Assembly: GCA_033398695.1 (NCBI GenBank) | Contig: CM065819.1 | Coordinates: 10,465,501-10,529,500 of the forward strand | From: Orobanche coerulescens | Taxonomy: Eukaryota; Streptophyta; Magnoliopsida; Lamiales; Orobanchaceae | Length of the DNA: 64,000 bases | Direction: 5' to 3' | Shown here: in pieces, positions 22,524 through 34,600 of the stretch | Layout of the letters: the number at the start of each line of letters is the position of its first letter | Position numbering within the stretch: position 1 is the first letter of the stretch | Notes under the pieces: model-generated | Told to the model about the DNA's origin: nothing | Database searches by the model: none | Seen by the model: only the letters and a program-made list of their open reading frames with translations | Program-made: the position numbers and the translations under genes

Positions 22524-23749
22524 TGTTGGCCACTAAGTATACAGAATACAGCTTGGAAAGTGTTTTAAACAACAGGCTATATGATTTTCAAATCTGAGTG
22601 CGTAGCGGAAGACTTGTTGAAGTAAGTTGTTGTAAATACAGCAACTAGATATGAAGTGTATACTTAAAAATAATCACAGATATTAAAACAGTAAATGCAG
22701 AAGGTAAATGACATGATAATTAAAGTGGTTCGAGGTAAACCCCTCTACGTCCACTGGTCCTCCACACAGGAGTTAAAATGTTTATTATAAATACTACATA
22801 CACAACTACGTATTTATAATCAAACCTATCAATGTATCGTTCACACAGATTGATACAATGATCGAAGCTTTCAACTGTTCATACAGATTGGTTTAGGCTT
22901 TCACTTGACTAACTTCTTCACACACAGTTCCGAAGCTTTGTCTCTTCAATGCAAGTCCATCACACATAGTTCGGGAAAAGCAATGCTTTCTCAGTCCACA
23001 CAGGGCTGATGGGTTTGTTCAATGATAGAATGATGGTTTGAACAACAGATTGACTTTCTTGATCTTTAGCTGATGGTGTGTTGTTCAAGTTTGAGCACTT
23101 GGATATTTCTTCTCTCAGAATATGCAGTATGCTTGAAGAAATATGTTTGCTCAGATATATTCTTGTAAGTACTTCTTGGTTAGATGTGAGTTCGTGTGTT
23201 GGTGATCTTCAAACTCTTGGAGATATATATATAGCTTTTGAATAGATCCATTGGGAATAGATCCGTTGAGCAAGATTCCGTGACAACTAGATAGTTGACT
23301 TGTATAAACCAAGATCCGGATTTTGCGTGGTTTGAAGATCTCTGTCGGCTTTAGTATTTAAATACTTTATCCTTTCAGTATTTAAATACTTATTTATCAA
23401 ACGGGACTTGACTTTAGCGAATACCAGAGATTCCTTTTCAAACAGTCTTCAGTCCTGTTTGATAGGTATTGAATGTCTCAATACTTTACAACTTGAATGT
23501 TGTATCTATTTGTGCTGTAGGCTATGAATGAGAGGTCGTTGTATGGAATGTTTGTTGTATGAAGGGACAGCTTCCATACTTGGCGCTTTTAGATTCTTGT
23601 TGCTGTGAGCTGGCATAAAGATAAGTCTTCGATACAGGATCAGCAAACTTCGATTGGACTTTCGATACAGTAGCTTGTTATATGCTAGATTGGCACATTA
23701 TCAAAACACTTTATCAAAATCTTTCGATACAGGGATTTTTATCCCAACA
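22524..23749 (-). repeat. 3' LTR of element S
   Basis: 1226 bases, near identical to 43509-44733 apart from scattered point differences, which dates S as moderately recent. It contains two AGTATTTAAATACT palindromes (23353-23366 and 23377-23390) upstream, in element sense, of a TATATATATA region at 23222-23233, and three CGATACAG repeats near 23620-23740. Confidence 0.92.
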
Positions 23750-23765
23750 ATTTCCCCCTTTTTGA
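23750..23765 (-). other. Polypurine tract of element S
   Basis: CAAAAAGGGGGAAAT-type tract on the minus strand abutting TGTTGG, as in Sirevirus elements. Confidence 0.85.
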
Positions 23766-24250
23766 TAATTTTCCAAGTCTTCCTTTTAAAAACCTTTTGA
23801 TGTTATCCAAACATCCTTGATGATGCCAAAACTTGACATCTAACATCTTCTAGGTGGGCAGACTTCTTGGTCTTCTTTCGAATGTTCTGGCCTTCAGCAG
23901 TTAGCCTAACGCTAGGAACTGCTCGCAGGCAATTTCAACATTTATCAAAAGAGTATTACATATTTAAACTTATGACTGGCGCACAGGCACAATATTACAG
24001 TGTAATCTAGATACATACAACTGAATCTATGAACTGTTCGCAGACAAGTTCGTACAGCTTAACATTTAACAAGTTTTCATATTTGTATTATTTCAGAAAA
24101 TGGATTGAATTACGTAATCATACAAACACAGTAGATTACGAGTTGTAATCTTTCAAGTGAAAAATATTTTATTGATATTGAACAAGTGATTACAATGTTT
24201 TTGTTATCTCAAAACAAATAAGAATACAGGATGAGAATACAGGAGGAAAT
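23766..24250 (-). other. 3' untranslated spacer of element S
   Basis: Between the extra ORF stop and the polypurine tract. No gene; two copies of a CTGTTCGCAG/CTGCTCGCAG-like phrase occur, of unknown meaning. Confidence 0.5.
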
Positions 24251-25002
24251 CTAGCTCCTATAGTCAGAATGCCTCCTAGGCCTTTTAGGTTCATTCTTGG
24301 TACCCTTCCACCAGTTCTGGTGCACGTCCTTGTTTCGATTAAGGTATATAGCTTGACCTTCGTAGGACTTATCGAAAACTAGGATCCAATCCTCTGGATG
24401 GGTAACCAAGTCGCCTTGCATGTGCTTGGACTTCATTTTCTGCTGGAAAGGGAGCGTTCCTTCGTCTAACCTTTTCTTAAACTCCTATGTGGCTTCCTGC
24501 ACCATTATGCAACTATTAAATATTTGAGATTCCCTGAGAAGAACAACAAAGTATCTTAGCAGTTCAATCTTCCTTCAGTTCTTGATCTCGTCTGCAGTAG
24601 GCTGTCGGTTGGCCAGGAGGTTTATAGCTTGTGGCTTTTAAATTTAGAGTCCTGGAATTCTGGGCAATCTCCCTGTATCTTGACGTTTTGAACCGGAGAT
24701 GCTAAACGATTAATTTCAGCAGTGATGCTATCTTCTAATGAAGCTTCCAACTCCTTCTCTTGCTCAAGCCTCAATCTCCTAGCAGCTTCCCTCGTTTCTT
24801 CCCCCTTTTTAGCATCATCAAGGTAGGACACCTTTTCATCAAGACATTCAAGGATTTATATAGCAGCATCCTGATTTGTCTCATAACTTGTCATTTTATT
24901 CACTAGGGAGGTGAGCACCTGCGACATATCTTGAATTTTCTTGTCGTGGGCTCGAAGCTGGGAACCAGATTCAATGAGAGCGGATGCTGTGTTGGCCTCA
25001 GA
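24251..25002 (-). pseudogene. Env-position ORF of S, C-terminal piece
   Basis: Third piece of the extra ORF. The frame interrupted at 29740 by solo LTR G resumes at 25002 and encodes a coiled-coil-like, Lys/Glu-rich stretch (DDAKKGEETREAARRLRLEQ, EKELEASLEDSITAEINRL) and a basic tail with DWILVFDKSYEGQAIYLN and KNEPKRPRRHSDYRS before the stop at 24251. At least two in-frame stops (near 24855 and 24600) and frameshifts break it. No membrane segment is visible here, so an envelope role is not supported by this part. Confidence 0.65.
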
Positions 25003-25310
25003 TGTAATACCCGGATTTTCAGTATAGATTTTTCGCGTTATTTTATCTGAGATATACTATATAGTTTGGTATTTATACAGTATGGATAAAATAAATTGAT
25101 AACCGAGACAGTTATACTAGTGTGATTATCATTTTGATTGAAAGATGTATTCAGGATATGTTGTATCAGGTTGAACTGTTTTGTATATCAGGTATACCAT
25201 ATGAGAATATTTTCGGATTCAGTATGTGTATTCAGTATGCCGTATGTTTGTATTTTGTACGTCGAGACGTCGGACAGGAACAGTTAGATTTTTGGCTAAG
25301 TATAAAAGCC

Positions 25311-25883
25311 ATTACGTACGTTAAGCCTTGGATCTTATGTACGTAAAATGTGTTAGCTTACGTACGTTATATAGTGTACATAACGTACGTAACAAGAGGA
25401 ATCGGATAGTGGGGCCCGGTGTCGGCAGCTTTCGGCGCGGATGTGGACAGGTGAGTCAACGAATGGAGTTACGTACATTATACAGAGTGTATTATGTATG
25501 TAATACGAGTATAATACTGTAGCAAGTCAACATACGTATTACGTACGCAACGGAATAAGTGTTATGTACGTTACGGGGCGGCTGGCCGAGTCGTGGCCGA
25601 GAGGACCTGTAGTGGCCGAGCATGTTCGGCAGTGACTCGCAGGGATCGCAGAGCATGGTCGGCAGTGACTCGCATGGATGGCCAATCACGGTTGGCAGTG
25701 ACTCATAGGGATGGCTAGGACTGACCGATTACGTACGTAAGGCAGTGGCCGGTTACGGCCGTAAGGGCCAGTTACGTACGTAAGCCAACTGTCGGTTACA
25801 TACGTAAGGGTGCCGAACGAACTGGGCAGTAGGGTAGGCCACGGCCGGCTACGTACGTAAGGACCCGCCGGTTACGTACGTAA
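25311..25883 (+). promoter_or_regulatory. U3 palindrome array of G, ACGTACGT type
   Basis: About fourteen copies of TTACGTACGTAA or close variants (TTACGTACGTTA, TTATGTACGTAA, TTACGGCCGTAA, TTACATACGTAA), some 12 bases long and perfect. The last one ends 20 bases before the TATA box. GC-rich spacers carry a repeated GTCGGCAGTGACTCGCA-type phrase (25620-25710). Confidence 0.8.
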
Positions 25884-25903
25884 CGTGCCGGCAGGTCTCG
25901 GCC

Positions 25904-25910
25904 TATATAA
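25904..25910 (+). promoter_or_regulatory. TATA box of G
   Basis: TATATAA within GGCCTATATAAGGCC, itself an inverted repeat, immediately downstream of the palindrome array. Confidence 0.7.
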
Positions 25911-28900
25911 GGCCTGGACCGAGTCACATCCGGCATTTTTCGTTTTTCTTCGTTCCTTCCGCGATTTTTCACCATAGATCGATGGATTTGAGTAAGAGCA
26001 ACTTATAACAACATGTTTTGGAAGTTGGAATCATGGATTAACATCATCTTCCACCCAGATCGAAGGTAAGAACACCTAAACTTTTGGTTTTTGGATGTTC
26101 TTGAGGTTTCTTGGTGCTTTGGCCGATTTGCTTCGTTTTGATTCAGATTATTGATAGAACTTGATTGTATACTCGTAATCATTCAATACTCTTGAAGTTT
26201 TGTGGAACAAATTCGAGTATTTCTTTGAATAATCGATTGAATTGGACTATGCCTTCAAATTGTTCGATGAAATGTCTCAATGAGTAGAACTTGGAAAATT
26301 CTACACGTTTTCGTATGAATGGTGATTGAATTGATATTGTTGTGATGATTCTTGGTATTTACGATAATTTTGTTAAGGGAAGATAATGAATTGGTGATCA
26401 AATGATTCGATTATGTTGTTATGATTATGGAATCATAGTATTCTCGATGTTCTTGGTGGTTTGTTGCGATTCATGATGTTATGAGAAGTATATATATTGA
26501 AGAACACGATTATATACACCTTGAATTGTGAATAAGGATTATTTAGATGTTAGAACACATCGGATTATGTTGTTTGAGGATTTTGAATGTGATTTTGGAA
26601 TTAGTTGTGTTCTTAAGGAACTCTTGGATTATATGAATTGTTGTACATGGTTAAGAGGAGTTGCTGTTTTAGATATGAATATGGAATATTCATATCTAAA
26701 ACTAAGTTATGTGTCTTGGTACAATATTCTTATAGGAATACGAATATGATTTCGAATTTGATAAGGTTATGATTCACTTTTGAGTTTGAGAATTCATACG
26801 TGTTGAATAAGTGTTCAATTCGGATAATGGAAATATTTGAAACCTTTGGACTATGGTATTCTATAATGTTGAATTGATCGGATTGTCCGGATTGATGATG
26901 ATAATCGGTAATTGATTTTTATTATGAATTTACAAGGAGGAAACTTGTAATCGTATTTAAGATTGAATTTGGAATCGGTAATGCTTAGACACTTGGTTAA
27001 ATTGATTGTTGATATGACTTTCGGATTGTGGAATCGTGTTGTGGTTTTGAGTTCATGTTTGATTGGTTCGGCTTTTTTGGATATATGTTTAATCGGGATA
27101 TTGTAGAACCATTATTTTTGTTGATCGGTTATTGATTGTTATTTGTGATCATCGAGTTACGGCTTGTATTGTGGATATCAGTTCGTATTTGTTTGAGTTG
27201 TATTGTTCGGTTTTGTTTATGATCGGGGTATTGTTGAGCCGTTGAGTCGCTTGGTTGGCTATGTCGGTTATTGATTGTTATCGGATTGTTGTTGATTGAT
27301 TATTGCAATAGGTTGTGATGTTTGATCGTGGATTATGACCGCTGTGTTTCGGTTGAGGCTACAGAGTTCGTAGATTGCTTTTGGTCGGGGCTGAGGAGCT
27401 CGCAGACGAAGGCAATGGATTTTGGTAACGACTTCGTGGTATCGGTATCGAGGAAAGTTCTACTTGTTCAGTTTATAATATTTTATGAATTGTTTCGTTT
27501 GCATTTCATTTATAATTCGTATAGCAATGTTGTTAGAAATGTAAGTTGTCGGGATAATGGTTCGTATATCATACTCTGGTTGTAATAAATCACAAGGTAT
27601 ATGATTTAATTGTGTTCAGGGAAGACGTGAGTTATCTTTGGTCAAGGATATAGAATATCGGATATCGAGGATAGTTATCGTGATGACATAAGTATCGGGA
27701 TAAAGGTTTATTGGTATTGAATGGATGATACCTTATTTGAGATTATTTGTATAACTGTGTATTCGTTCAGGGATGTTGTTAGTGGAAAGGATGTTGTCTT
27801 CGGATTTGAGGTAATTTATGTATTGTTCAGTTATGAGATAATTATTATGTTGAGTTGTTGTATATGTTGTACGTTGAGGCTTCGTACATTGACATTCGTA
27901 TTGGTTGTTCGTTGAGGGATGTTGATCCCAGGACTATTGTTGGTATTAATGGTTGTGTTGATCGTCTCATTGAGGGATGTTGATCCCAGAACTGTTGTCT
28001 GAGATTGTTGATTGTATGGATTATCCTTTGGGGTTTGTGATCTCATGATTGTTATTTTGAATATTGATTGGTCGTGTCGACTTTTCATTGTCAGTCGGTT
28101 GTTGTTCACTTCGGTGAGTCTTTGATCCTTATTGGATATGCGTTTCATTGAGTTTCGTTGTCATGTTGCATCGTGACATATCTGGAGTCATATCTGCGTG
28201 CCGATTGGTTATTGTGTAGGATTTTTAGCCGGGCACATGATGGCTATGTGTTGATATTTCCACATTGAACCATGCACACGAGATGTAGTTCGTGAGGCTA
28301 ATTAGGTACAAGACCACACGTGTATTTGATCGATACCCAGGGTGGCTTGTGCACGGACACATTTCCGGATCGGGCGTACTATGACTTCCATCTTTGAGCC
28401 ATATTGTTTGGTCGTTCATCCTCCATTTATGGTTGGGTATGTTCGACGGTTTGTGACTGGTTGTTCATACGCCCGAGGGGTATGTTCGATAGTCAGAGTT
28501 ATTTCTTTGAGATCCATTATTGTTGATCATTTGGAGTTTACCTTGTTGATGGTATTCTCGGTTATTGTTGGTCCTTTGTTGATCATTTGGAATTTACCTT
28601 GTTGATGGTATTGTTGATCCTTTGTTGATCGTGTCGGAGTTATCATGTTGATGGTATTCTCAGTTATCGTTGATCCTTTATTGGTCATATTGGAGTTATC
28701 ATGTCAATGATATTCTTAGTGATGTATTGGTTGATCAGTGTTATTAATCGTATGAGCATTCGGGATGTACGTCGTTATTTCGGGATTTGTATTCATTGTT
28801 TTGTGGTAGTTGATCTACAGATATGTTGTATGTTATTGGTTTACCCAGGTTGAGATTTGATTGTGTAATCCGATGGACAGGACTTGGCACGGGTGAATTA

Positions 28901-29739
28901 TTTCATGATCAGGAGTTATGGTGATGTTTTGAGGATTGTTGGTATTTTTGAAATTCAATACAGTTGTTAAGTTCATTTCGCCATTCGAGGATGCGAAATG
29001 TGGATTATGGTAAGGATTGGATTGTTATGGATTGGTAAGGTTATGTCGGTAAGATTACGTTGGTAGTATTCTTACAGTATTATTACATTGGTATGTAATT
29101 ATTTATGATGATGTGATCGGTATCATTATTGAGTATTGTGGCTGACCCCGTCGTGGGCTTTATTTTTAGGTACTCGGAGATCGAGCTAGTAGCGGTCGTG
29201 AAGGGATGAGCTTCCCGATGTGATACTGGCGGTGGCATGTTTTGGAGTATCGAGTATTTCTTTTCTGGTTATTCATTTCCGCTGCAAATGTGTATTTTGA
29301 ACTGTGCTTTTATCCGCTGCGTGTGTATATTTCAAAATGGCTTTTCGGTATCTTTAACCACTGCATGTGTATATTTCAAAATGGCTTTTCGGTATCTTTA
29401 CCAACTCGTGTGTATTTTCAAAATGGCCTTTTTGGCATTTTACGAACTTGGGTTATTTTCGTCAAACTCTTTTTCCCAAATCATTTTATCGGTACGTTTA
29501 AGTGGTAGCTTAACGTACATTTTGAACTGTCGAGAATTGGCACTTCGCCTTGTATTTTCAAATGGTATTTTATGACGGTATTTGAGAACTATGCTTTTGA
29601 AAATATTTGAGTATTTAAAATACTACCGTCATCGGCCTTTTGGCATTTTTAAACGGTTTTGAAATGGTTTTTAGCCTTGTGGGTTCCGGCACGGGACCCA
29701 CGGCGCTGTAATATCCCAGATGGTTTTGGGGGTGTTACA

Positions 29740-31164
29740 TCAGAGACACGAAGTTTTAATTGTTCTTCCATCAGGATCTGCTCCTGACGCTTTTGTAATT
29801 GGCTAAGGGCCTGCTTGAAGACAGTAGGTAGGATGCGGAAGGCTTACTCAACTTGAGAAACTTCATGCCTCATACCAGTCATTTCTTCAACGGCTGACTG
29901 ATGTAACCAATTAATCTCTTTTTCTACAGCATGGAGGGCATTCACGGCGTCCTGCAAGAAAACAGTTTGGCAGCCAAGAGCATGCAATTGCTCTTTCTTC
30001 TCGGTGGTTCGTGGAGAGTCCGGCTTGGCAAAATCTTCAACTCCCTTCAACTATCTCAAGTTCACATTGGGACGTGAATTGAGTTGGACATCCTCAAGTA
30101 TTATACCGTCGTTGGATTCCAAAATAGTTGAGGGTGCGGGAGCATCATATTCGGGCTCGGCAATAGGGGTTGCTGAATTCTCCTGTTCTGAAATAGGTTC
30201 TGAAGACATAGGTACAGGAGGGACTAAATCCTCCTGTTGTCTCTCAGCGTCCGCCTGCTCCTGCAGAGGGACTGATTCCTCGTGCGGGATGGCGGGGGTC
30301 TGGTTGTCGGTGGCGACAGGCACGGGTGGTTGTTCCGGGGTTGGTTGTTCCTCCGCGATAGGAGGGACTGAATCCTCGCTGTTGGGAACATTATTTTGGC
30401 TTGAGGTCCCTTGATCCTGTTGGGTTTCCTCACGACTCATTCTCAGACCTGCCTGGAGGGCGTCGTCGTCGTCATCTGAGTCATGATCAGATTTGGGACT
30501 GTGTAAATCAGAGCCAAAAGATTTTGGTTTTCCTTTCTTGCGGGCGTCTGCCTTGTCCATCAGGTGGCTGGTGATCAACTCTTTATAGCACAGGTTGTCC
30601 TATTGGATTAGGGCCTCAATATCTTGAGAGTCCATCACTTCCAAGACCAATCGTTCTTCTTCGCACCATTCGCTCCATTTGTACAGAGTGTTGTACAGAG
30701 ATAGCCTGTAGGCTTTCCACTGGACAAAGTGTTCATATGCCTGCTCAATTTGCACAGAAAGCAAAGTCTTCTTTATTATGGAGTCTGGGGAGGGGCTACG
30801 TACAGCGCTTGGGTCCGCTGTATGCACGGGTTCCTCGACCGGCATGGGTTCCTGTGTTGGAGTTGGATCCCGAACAGGGGTTGGTACCCTGATGGGAGAA
30901 GGATACTGAATGGGTGTGGAATCCCGAATAGGAGATGTGTCTATTGGCTCCAAAGAGGCAGCCGACTCGCTAGAGTCTTTTAAGTTGGCAGATGTCTGAG
31001 TATCCGTCGTAGCCTCCAAAGACTCGGGATCTACTGTCGCGACTGTAGTAGTCATCTCTTCCACAGGGGTTGCGCCCTGGGGGCTCGATACAGTGGGTTG
31101 GGCCATTGAAGGAGCATCCTCGGAGATTTCTGTAACTTTAACTTTTGTGAGCCTCCTTAGCTTC
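29740..31164 (-). pseudogene. Env-position ORF of S, middle piece
   Basis: Second piece, between the T insertion (31165) and G (29739). It encodes a low-complexity, Pro/Glu/Thr/Ser-rich acidic region: repeated P(I/V)RDPTP-type units (DSTPIQYPSPIRVPTPVRDP, about 30830-30920), an LSVQIEQAYEHFVQWKAYRL segment, then PKSFGSDLHSPKSDHDSDDD with a five-Asp run and many EEQPTPEQPP-type repeats, and finally a coiled-coil-like EKKEQLHALG...NALHAVEKEINWL. Frame is kept across stops TAG at 30602-30600, TAG near 30053 and TAA near 29846. Composition suggests a disordered linker; no transmembrane helix is evident. Confidence 0.68.
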
Positions 31165-31305
31165 TGTTGTGTCAAGATTTATTCATCCCGACAGGCGATC
31201 GACTATAAGGCCGAGCGACCGAGTGCACAACCAGTTAAGCTATGGCGAACTCTCCTAAAGCGGAGATACCAGACCGCCTTCAGGTATCTAGCGATCGATT
31301 CCCAA

Positions 31306-31678
31306 GGCGATCGCCCTTCGGCGTTCAGCGACCGTCTTTGATATCCGACCTAAGACGATCGTCCTATGCCACCTTCTGAAACCGTCATTCGTCCAAGTCC
31401 ACGAAGACTGAGTCTCATAGCAACTCCCATGTGCGGATCTCCGACAGCCGCCGCGATTCCCGGATCGTTGACCACAGCCTGGCACCACCTCATCACCTAC
31501 CGACAAGCCCGCCGAAAGGTACAAGGTGGGGCCACCCGTGACAGCGACTCGGACGCGTGCAGGCTTCTCATTTGACCGCACGGTTGACTGCCAGCAACTC
31601 CTGCAAGACTTTGGAGGGACAAGCCCATGTGCTAAAAGACGATCGCCCGCTTATAATAATGCAGCAAAGGCGATCGCC
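31306..31678 (+). promoter_or_regulatory. GGCGATCGCC-type palindromes in U3 of T
   Basis: Perfect 10-base palindromes at 31306-31315 and 31669-31678, with ACGATCGT and GACGATCGCCC variants near 31353 and 31640. The last one ends 16 bases before the TATA box. The same decamer recurs across the element body. Confidence 0.6.
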
Positions 31679-31694
31679 CAGCAGGTTCAAGGGC

Positions 31695-31702
31695 TATAAA
31701 TA
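31695..31702 (+). promoter_or_regulatory. TATA box of T (5' LTR)
   Basis: TATAAATA 16 bases after the last GGCGATCGCC. The copy in the 3' LTR is at 38869-38876. Confidence 0.7.
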
Positions 31703-32258
31703 GAAAACATCCCGCAACTGGTAAAAGGTTGGCAATTCAATACAAGAAGTTCAGAGAAAATACATACTAACATACATAATCTTAGGCTCCCGGCTTCCTC
31801 ACCAGAATCTACCTTAGGATTTCTCTCTCAGCATCTCTCAACCAGAAGACGGTCGGCAGAGGCTAGAAGTCTCCACAGATCAGATTCACAAGCCCCGGAG
31901 CTCAAGCATACAGCTAATACTCGCCGTGAGAGACTGTCGATCTCTCACCGCCACCATTGTTCATCTCCGTTGTCACAAGAACTCACAGAGCATCATATCT
32001 GGTTCTTCTGGCAATCTACACGCTCACTAGCTAAGATAACAAGAATCTTTACACTCATTGTAATAGTATTCTTACATTAGTACTTGTATCCCCGAATATT
32101 AGTATTAATAATATCTCGTGAGAGTATTCAAGCCCGGGACTAACAACCCCGGCAATTCTTGTGTTATTTACTTTTCCCACGGAAGTGTTCTCGCATTTGT
32201 TTGCTATCCATCCATTCCAGCAATATCTATCTCCGGATAATATTTTGGGTAGCAACAA

Positions 32259-32275
32259 TTGGCGCTAGAGGAAGG
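32259..32275 (+). other. Primer-binding site of element T
   Basis: TTGGCGCTAGAGGAAGG directly after the LTR; TGGCGC starts are usual for Tat/Athila-type gypsy elements. I do not assign the exact tRNA. Confidence 0.65.
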
Positions 32276-32384
32276 GCATCTATACCTTCATTTTTCATTC
32301 CTACCGTCTCGAAGAATACTCACTGTTCTCGGGGCATATACTTGAAGTGACACTCACTGCGCTTCAAAGAAAACCTTCAGAATC

Positions 32385-33920
32385 ATGACATACGCTGGTA
32401 CATCGAAGAGAGCCACTCTCCGTACCGCCGGACACCATATCCTGGTTCAATCCGAAGCCCAGCCGATGACCGGGGGAAGCCGCGGCAACGCGAGACTCTC
32501 GATCCCGCACCTGAGAGATGGCCCCAACCTCTCGCTCGACCAGTTCCAAACCGAGGAACAGATCGAGGAGGCTATGGCCATCCTAGAGGAGCAACGGAGA
32601 GCATGCGCGTCGCCCACAATAACTCCCTCGATCATCCGCCGCATGGGAAAACGGAAATTCAACGGGCTACTTGGCGAGCGATCGTCAGAAAGCCCCCATT
32701 TGCGAGAAAAGGCTCTCGCACGACCGGACGGATCCGTATTCAATCGCTTCGGGCGCGACCCATCCTAGCGGCCAGGGCATTCTGTTTCCAACCACGAAAA
32801 GACGGAATCCAAATTCGTCACCAGGAGTTCAGCCTACCCAACTCACAGCCGAACGCGGGTCAGCCGCCTGACTCTCGCCCCGATCGCCGAGGGATCAGTA
32901 CTCGATCGCCTCGGCTCCCGCTCCGAGCGCCGAGCCGCGAGAAGCCAGGCCATGGCGATGGCCGCTATGCAATGCCAGCTCGACGAGATAAAATCACTCT
33001 TGGACACTGGGGCATGCGCCAGCAGAAAGATCACCGGGCCGACCGAACCACTTGCGATCCACATCGAGCTCGCCCCCGTGCAACCAAGGATCGCTCCTCC
33101 CAAAACACCTCTGTATGAAGGGAGATCGGACCCCGAACCCCACCTAAGCAAATTCCGAATCTACATGACCGGGTGTGGGGCATCAGATGCAACCAAGTGC
33201 CGAATCTTCCCTTTAACATTGGGCGAGCTAGCCCATAGGTGGTACGTCTCGCTACCACCACGATCGATCATCTCCTTTGAGAAACTGGCGAATGACTTCA
33301 TGTCATACTTCGCCACCAAGGTCGCCAGACCAGGCCCCCACCGCGTGATGAAAATCAGACAGGGGGAAGACGAAACCGATGCAGACTACATCGACCGAGT
33401 GGACGAAATTATCCTCACCGGCGAACCCGTCAGTGACGAGCTCGCTCTCTATTCGGTCATGGGGGGATTCTATGGCCATTCACCCATGTTTAGACATCTC
33501 ACCAAGGATATCCCCCCAACCTACGCGATCTTCCGCGCTAAGGCTGCCGACTTTCTGTCCAGTCAAAGGCTACTCACCCTCCACCTAGGCAAGGAAACGC
33601 CACCTCCTGTCCGAATGATGGCGATCGCCAAAACAAAGAAGGCGATCGCCAAGCCACCCAAAGATCTAAAGGCCTTCGAGGACATGGAAGCCCGTCTCCT
33701 CCATATGTTCAACCGAACTCCGACCCACATTTTCTATGCCATCAAGGGGCACGAACCACTAAACAAGCCAAAGGCGATAAGGGACCACGGTCACCTGGAC
33801 AACAATCAATATTGTGCCTACCATAAGAGTCCCGGCCACAGCACCAACCAATGTCGCGACCTCCTCAAACAGCTCTGGAGATTGTTCGAGGAGGGAAAGT
33901 TGGACAGCTTATTGGCTTAG
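32385..33920 (+). pseudogene. gag of element T, one in-frame stop
   Basis: One frame of 511 codons from ATG 32385 to stop 33918-33920, interrupted only by a TAG at 32766-32768. The capsid block (about residues 240-330) has PLYEGRSDPEPHLSKFRIYM, KCRIFPLTLGELAHRWYVSL and FEKLANDFMSYFA, the retrotrans_gag layout of Tat elements. The C-terminus has YCAYHKSPGHSTNQC, a C-x2-H-x4-H-x4-C variant knuckle common in that lineage. Two GGCGATCGCC decamers are coding here (AIAK repeats, near 33621-33650). The single stop makes this copy defective unless read through. No pol follows. Confidence 0.82.
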
Positions 33921-34139
33921 CCGAAGCCCCTACCAATCTCTATACACGATCGTCCGAGTCGAACACAAACAGGTTGAGAAGCTCGTACGAGCCGACCCTT
34001 AGATCAACCTCGGAGACCGTCTCTACATGCTTCAATCAAGAGAAGGGAACCTCGGAAGTCTCTCCCCGATCTCCCTCCTCATTTAAGAAACTGGAGGACT
34101 CGCTCGCCATCTACAGTTCACCATCTGACGTGATGGACT

Positions 34140-34600
34140 AAGGCACGAGATCGCCTCCCCCGCACAACGTACACCGTCGAAGGTCGGCATCTACATGACG
34201 ATCCGAGGTAGAAGAGTGCAGCCATGGTCCTGGTGGTTAATGGAACCGACTGCTTAGGCCATGCAAGGTCCCTCTGGGCCACAATCGCCCACCCTTCGTT
34301 TAGATACGAGGCCGGCGTAGTCTGACGGCCCTCCAAAACTAATCAGTGGACACGATCGCCCGCCCTCAAAGGTTCATCATTTAACGTGGTGAACCCGGAC
34401 AATGCGATGCGTCACTACCCCCGTCTCAACAAACACCGTCGAGGGTCGCCATCTTCATGGCGACCCGAGGTGGAAGCAGAGCTAACAAGCCGCGGGCGCG
34501 GAGTTGAATCATCTGACGGTGCCCCGTGCAAGGACTCCTCTAGACCAAGACTGCACGCCCTTCGTTTAAATACGAGGCGAGGCGCAGCCTAACAGAGGAC
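34140..34600 (+). repeat. Two-copy tandem repeat downstream of T gag
   Basis: Two diverged units of about 220 bases share ACACCGTCGA(A/G)GGTCG, ATCT(A/T)CATG(A/G)CG, GTGCAAGGACTCC-like and CGCCCTTCGTTTA(A/G)ATACGAGG sequences. Tandem repeats between pol and the 3' LTR are frequent in Ogre/Tat-type elements; here they directly follow gag. Confidence 0.65.

Larger units (their letters stand above)
25003..29739 (+). repeat. Solo gypsy LTR G, 4.7 kb
   Basis: It starts TGTAATACCCGG, ends GGGGGTGTTACA, and is flanked by a perfect TCAGA duplication (24998-25002 and 29740-29744) inside S's extra ORF. No gag or pol lies between, so it is a single LTR left by LTR-LTR recombination. Part of 28220-28330 matches, inverted, the D LTR at 54640-54760 (CGGGCACATGAT, CTAATTAGGTACAAG). 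A three-fold repeat with GTGTATATTTCAAAATGGC lies at 29320-29430, and a TTGATCATTTGGA-type repeat at 28520-28690. The promoter and palindrome array are near the left end. Confidence 0.85.
31165..32257 (+). repeat. 5' LTR of element T
   Basis: 1093 bases. GGCGATCGCC at 31306-31315 and 31669-31678 with further CGATCG sites precede a TATAAATA box at 31695-31702. Confidence 0.92.

Noticed and set aside
29237..29575. Hydrophobic plus-strand frames as membrane proteins
   Set aside because: They are translations of T-rich repeats in solo LTR G without start context or family.
31306..31678. GCGATCGC as a sign of cyanobacterial contamination
   Set aside because: The sequence is flanked by plant LTR, TATA, primer-site and gag signatures and is nested in a plant copia element.
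33851..34141. Overlapping plus-strand frames after T gag as protease
   Set aside because: No D-T/S-G triad and no gypsy protease blocks; pol is absent from T.
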